DNA of 26,043 nucleotides, taken from contig NW_025064969.1 in assembly GCF_019112545.1 (NCBI RefSeq), positions 1 to 26,043 of the forward strand, in the 5' to 3' direction. The translations under genes were made by a program, and so were the position numbers. Position 1 is the first letter of the stretch. The number at the start of each line of letters is the position of its first letter. Shown here piece after piece: positions 22,476-26,043 of the stretch. The stretch is from Guyanagaster necrorhizus. Lineage: Eukaryota; Basidiomycota; Agaricomycetes; Agaricales; Physalacriaceae. The notes under the pieces are model-generated. The model ran no database searches, was not told the DNA's origin, and worked only from the letters and a program-made list of their open reading frames with translations.

Positions 22476-25400
22476 GGCGGTGGACAGAGGGTATGTAGCA
22501 AAGGCAATTTTCAGGAGAGGGTACGTGGTAGACGATAGGTTCCACCGCTGGGCTTTTGAAGGAAGGGGAGACACGTGGTGAAGTGGCAGGATACTTTGTA
22601 TCGCGTCTTTTTGGCCATTTCTGGCAACGGCCTCTGAACAAGGAGAAAGAAGGATCTATTAATGGAAGCCAATTGTCTTTTAAACTGTAGATAATCATTG
22701 AGTATGTGGTGAATGGTGGCAATGAAATAGAGTCATACAATTCTTTATTCCCATTCTCCGCTATCTTTGGCTCCGTTTCTTACGACATAGATCAACCGCG
22801 TAGCAAGCTCTTAAGAAATCAAGTGCTTCCCACAGTTGAACTAGGTCTGTGGCACATCCAAAAGAAGGAACACGCCTTCCTGAAGAAGTAAATGCCTCAG
22901 AACGTGTTCAAAAGTGCATTGACTACCACTGTACCATCAAGACAAGCTTTGACCCTCATAACTGGACCACAAAAGACACGTTATATTAATCATCATGTGG
23001 CGTACATATGTGAAAGCCGATGCGACGTACCAACATTCGCTCCTCGGCATATAGCGGGAAAAAGTGTAGCGAAGATACAAGTATCGTGCAAGCTTAAGCG
23101 CAAGTGGGTACAACAGGAGTTCAAACGTTCATTTCTTTTCGTAGATAACTCTTCTAGGAGAAATATATATCAGGGAACATTTGCCTGGCCTACCAAGGGA
23201 TGAAACGAACGCAGGATTGGGTACCCTTTATCTAGATCACGGAATCAGAATTTCAAAAAAGGCAAAGAAATTGGATCGAGCACTTCTAGGTAGGAACATG
23301 CATGGACGAGCAAAAGAGCGTTTTTGCTCAGAGATCCGCAGAGAAGAAATCGAGCAGCGAGCTTCAAACGATAGACGTCTATGGTGGATGCTATAAGTAT
23401 GTCTCAGGCCTTTCCGTTCCTCAAGATGGAACTTAACTCCATGATGGAAAGTCAGAGGTGATGCATGGCGGCTGTAGTGCAGGAACCTATCGGTGAAGCT
23501 CGGTCTGAAATGGGGCCTACGTTCTTTGTCCAGCGAATTTAGCATGCATGTCGGCGTTTTATAATCGTCGCTCTCTGGTTGCTCACAGAGAGTAACTCTT
23601 TAGACTAGCCTAGAACGAGCTACCGAATGAATATTTTCTCTATGTTTAGATTTTTGAATGGCTCTCTTGAGCATTGAATAATAAATATTAACCCAACGAA
23701 TGTGCCAACTCCTATCGATCATTCCTGATGCAGTTTGACTTAGGATAGGTTGCGCAGAGATTCCGTCAAAAAAGATATTGAAGAGTTTTCAAGCAACATC
23801 TCGACGCCTTCAAGTGAATATGAAATATTTTATTTTCAATTTCAGGGCGCAGAGAGTGTGTTTCAAAGGATGCCAAGGAAGACTCACGCAACTCATGGTG
23901 TGCTTCCCTACTCATCTATTCTGTCGATGAAGAGAGCTCAGAGTATTCGATCGGGTGGCATATGGCGAGTCACGACTCAATATCATTATGGGCGCTGAGA
24001 AAAAGCGGACCGCGCTTCTTTACAGCAGTCCAACCTAGATTCCGTGTTTCACAAGCCAATAAATGACTGACCTACGTAGCTGAACTCTGGGTACCTGATC
24101 CCCGCAATTGAATGTTGCAAAGGAACTAGAAGGCAGATCCTCGTGTATAGTTCTCCGCAGCCTTCAGGGAGTTTCGAGGAGGATTAGCCATGAGGTCACT
24201 ATCGAGGTATCTACCTCAACACGCACCCTTTTCTGCCCTTCTGAGCTCTGTTCTTCCAGACGATTATTCCCATGCCTCAGGACCGGCTTCCGAGACTCTC
24301 CCCGGTGCTTTCCAGAGAACCCTTACCTCGAGGCGCGCCAATAACCGGCTAAGAAGTTATGAAGCCACCTCATGTTTGAAGCTCGAAGGAACGACCAATG
24401 ACATGCAAGAAAGACACAGTGACATGTCAAAGCAGCGACCCTTGATGCCTTGTTAACCCTGACGCGACTTCGTAGCTGAACGCCGCCACGTAAGGGGTTC
24501 TGCCCGCAAATTTGAATATCAGCGGCGCGTTGACTTCATGGGAATTTTACCCTTCTGTGGAAGAGACCAGAGAGAATCCTAGTGCAAAACAAGGGTTATC
24601 GAAGGAGGACAACAGTACTTTCATTTATCATCTTCAAACGACAACAAGAGATGCTCGTCTGGGCGGACTCGGGCTTCGCTCGAGCCATGGATCTGCCTGT
24701 GTGACTGTTTGAATGTGCAACTAAGAGAAGGATCAGTCGATTAAGCTTTGGAAAAGTCATGGGAAACCAGAATGACGTACAGCCTCAGGAATCGTAGGAC
24801 GATTGTGTATGTGGCGCAGAGAGAGGTTGACATGTCGGAAATATTACTCGCTCGAGACCATCAGACATTTGCGAGCACGACTATGAACATACAAAGTTGT
24901 AAGAATTAAATAGCTAAAGCGAGGAATCGTTACCTACTGAGCAGGCCAGACATCGACCTCCGAAGCCGAGTGGTCAAGATGTATCGGGAGGTAAATATAC
25001 ACGTTGTTCTTGTCACTGGAAGGAGATCACAACACCACAGGAACTACGCTTTAGAAAATGTGAAAATTTTCATAGGACCAAGGCTGAAACGCTTCGGAGC
25101 ACGGGTCTGCATATTTTCCGTCGTTATTCCGAAATTGTGGCAGAGAAAACGAAGTCACCAACAACCGGTCGTGCCTCTCGCAAGTTATGCCATGCCGAGG
25201 GGTTCCACGTTCCTACTTCCCTTCTCCAGGGAAGATCGACGAGTCCTTGGCATAACGACATTTTGGGCCGAAAGTCAATATAGAATTTGCGGCGTAGGTA
25301 AAACTGACCATGGGTTATATGAACGGCAAAGTAAAGCGATCTTAGGGCGTCTCCCATATTACTGATGGTATTGAGCCCCTATTGGTTGCTGAATGGACAT

Positions 25401-25929
25401 TATGATGTGAGAGTATTGCGTAAATCCGACGGAAAGTCGCATACCCTATGATACATTTTTGTACTGCGTACATTAGCATTCAAGTTGAAAGCAATTTGGA
25501 ACAAAGTTCAGCTGTCGGCAGCATAGGATACTATCATGTCAGGGAAAATTTCTGTGGACGATATCGCACATGTGTGAAGCACTTGATGAATGGTAACAAA
25601 CCAAACACACGAACGCGCCTGTCCACCAAAGTGTCTTGCACAGGGAAGGAGATGTTCTCTGCTCAATTATTCCGACACGACGTACTGGCAAATACCGGAC
25701 AGTGGGTTGCCGTGGCCGTTCACTGAAGCTCAGAATAAACAAGAGGAGCGATTCTCAAAACAGGCTGGAACCATGTAGAGGTGCCTCTACAGTGAGACAA
25801 GCATATCTCGACAAGCCACAACTAATAAACCCATGTTTTTGCCAGCCACAAGATAGCCAGCGGTAGATGAGAAATGATTGAGCACAGAATATTCTTCATT
25901 TTAGCTCCAGATATCGCACGTAGAAACCC
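22476..25929. other. About 3.5 kb without a resolved gene
   Basis: The plus strand has two abutting frames in the same phase (22706-22891 and 22892-23203) separated by one TAA. A different-phase frame follows at 23181-23396, rich in Lys, Arg and Glu, and another of 131 codons lies at 24970-25365. None shows a recognisable motif, and they overlap equally long frames on the minus strand. They may be relics of the element whose 5' end sits at 25930-26043, but orientation and order do not establish this. Confidence 0.4.
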
Positions 25930-25938
25930 CTCATGAGC

Positions 25939-25945
25939 TATATAT
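25939..25945 (+). promoter_or_regulatory. TATA-like motif in the right repeat copy
   Basis: TATATAT lies 24-30 nt upstream of the ATG at 25969. The left copy has a weaker GTATATG at the same place. At this distance transcription would start almost at the ATG. The motif could therefore belong to a leaderless-type transcript or to an LTR promoter (U3/R) rather than to the ATG itself. Confidence 0.35.
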
Positions 25946-25968
25946 GAAGGCTAGAGGATGATACATTC

Positions 25969-26043
25969 ATGTCTATTGCGGCCCAAATCCAACAAGTACC
26001 CTGGCGACCAGGGAAAATATCACGGGAACCTCCCCGATACCGT
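25969..26043 (+). CDS. Possible 5' end of a coding region, truncated by the window edge
   Basis: An ATG opens 25 codons (MSIAAQIQQVPWRPGKIS...) to the last base of the window. The left copy of the repeat encodes the same 25 residues plus ten more before a TGA. Whether the right copy stays open cannot be seen. I do not recognise the product, and the shared start may be part of a mobile element rather than a host gene. Confidence 0.3.
   Translation, partial: MSIAAQIQQVPWRPGKISREPPRYR

Larger units (their letters stand above)
25930..26043 (+). repeat. Dispersed repeat, right copy, cut by the window end
   Basis: 25949-26043 is the exact reverse complement of 5888-5982 (95 of 95 bases). From 25930 to 25948 the match continues with about four mismatches. 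Identity runs right up to the last base, so the repeat must extend beyond the window. The two copies point outward, away from the 20 kb between them. Confidence 0.88.

Noticed and set aside
1..26043. CRISPR array, bacterial operon or prophage
   Set aside because: There are no regularly spaced repeats or ribosome binding sites, and the clear genes are split by spliceosomal introns.

Overview
The window reads as nuclear DNA of a basidiomycete fungus, most likely a mushroom-forming Agaricomycete. The evidence is eukaryotic gene structure: the three well-supported genes are split by many introns of 51-64 nt with GT(A/G)NGT-type donors. There is also a membrane-anchored P450 of fungal type and a pair of small Cys/His proteins of a kind I associate with Agaricomycetes. 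There are no bacterial operons, Shine-Dalgarno sites, CRISPR arrays or recognisable tRNA or rRNA genes.

Layout. (1) 1-678, minus: a possible multi-exon gene running off the left edge. (2) 3512-4435, plus: a four-exon gene for a 252-residue protein with a C-x2-C-x20-H-x3-C putative zinc site. (3) 5888-6001: one copy of a dispersed repeat, with a 95-bp perfect core, carrying a TATA-like motif and an ATG. (4) 10958-12744, minus: a six-exon cytochrome P450 of 503 residues, followed upstream on the same strand by a doubtful small gene (12813-13166). (5) 21527-22475, minus: a four-exon paralogue (260 residues) of the first Cys/His gene, with every intron at the same position and phase. (6) 25930-26043, plus: the second repeat copy, inverted relative to the first and cut by the window end.

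Between these lie long stretches (about 679-3511, 6010-10957, 13170-21526 and 22476-25929) where I see no gene I can defend. Their open frames are about as long and as numerous as random sequence of this size would give. Several frames that look protein-like contain stop codons at about the random rate, so I do not call them genes.

I see no evidence that the genes form one pathway. The P450 is probably an ER-membrane oxidase, and the paralogues look like nuclear or nucleic-acid-associated proteins. The most interesting signals are the paralogue pair with exactly conserved introns (one position apparently converted to a GC-AG intron), a set of introns that are multiples of three and free of stops, a P450 that departs from consensus in three signature motifs, and the inverted 95-bp repeat 20 kb apart.
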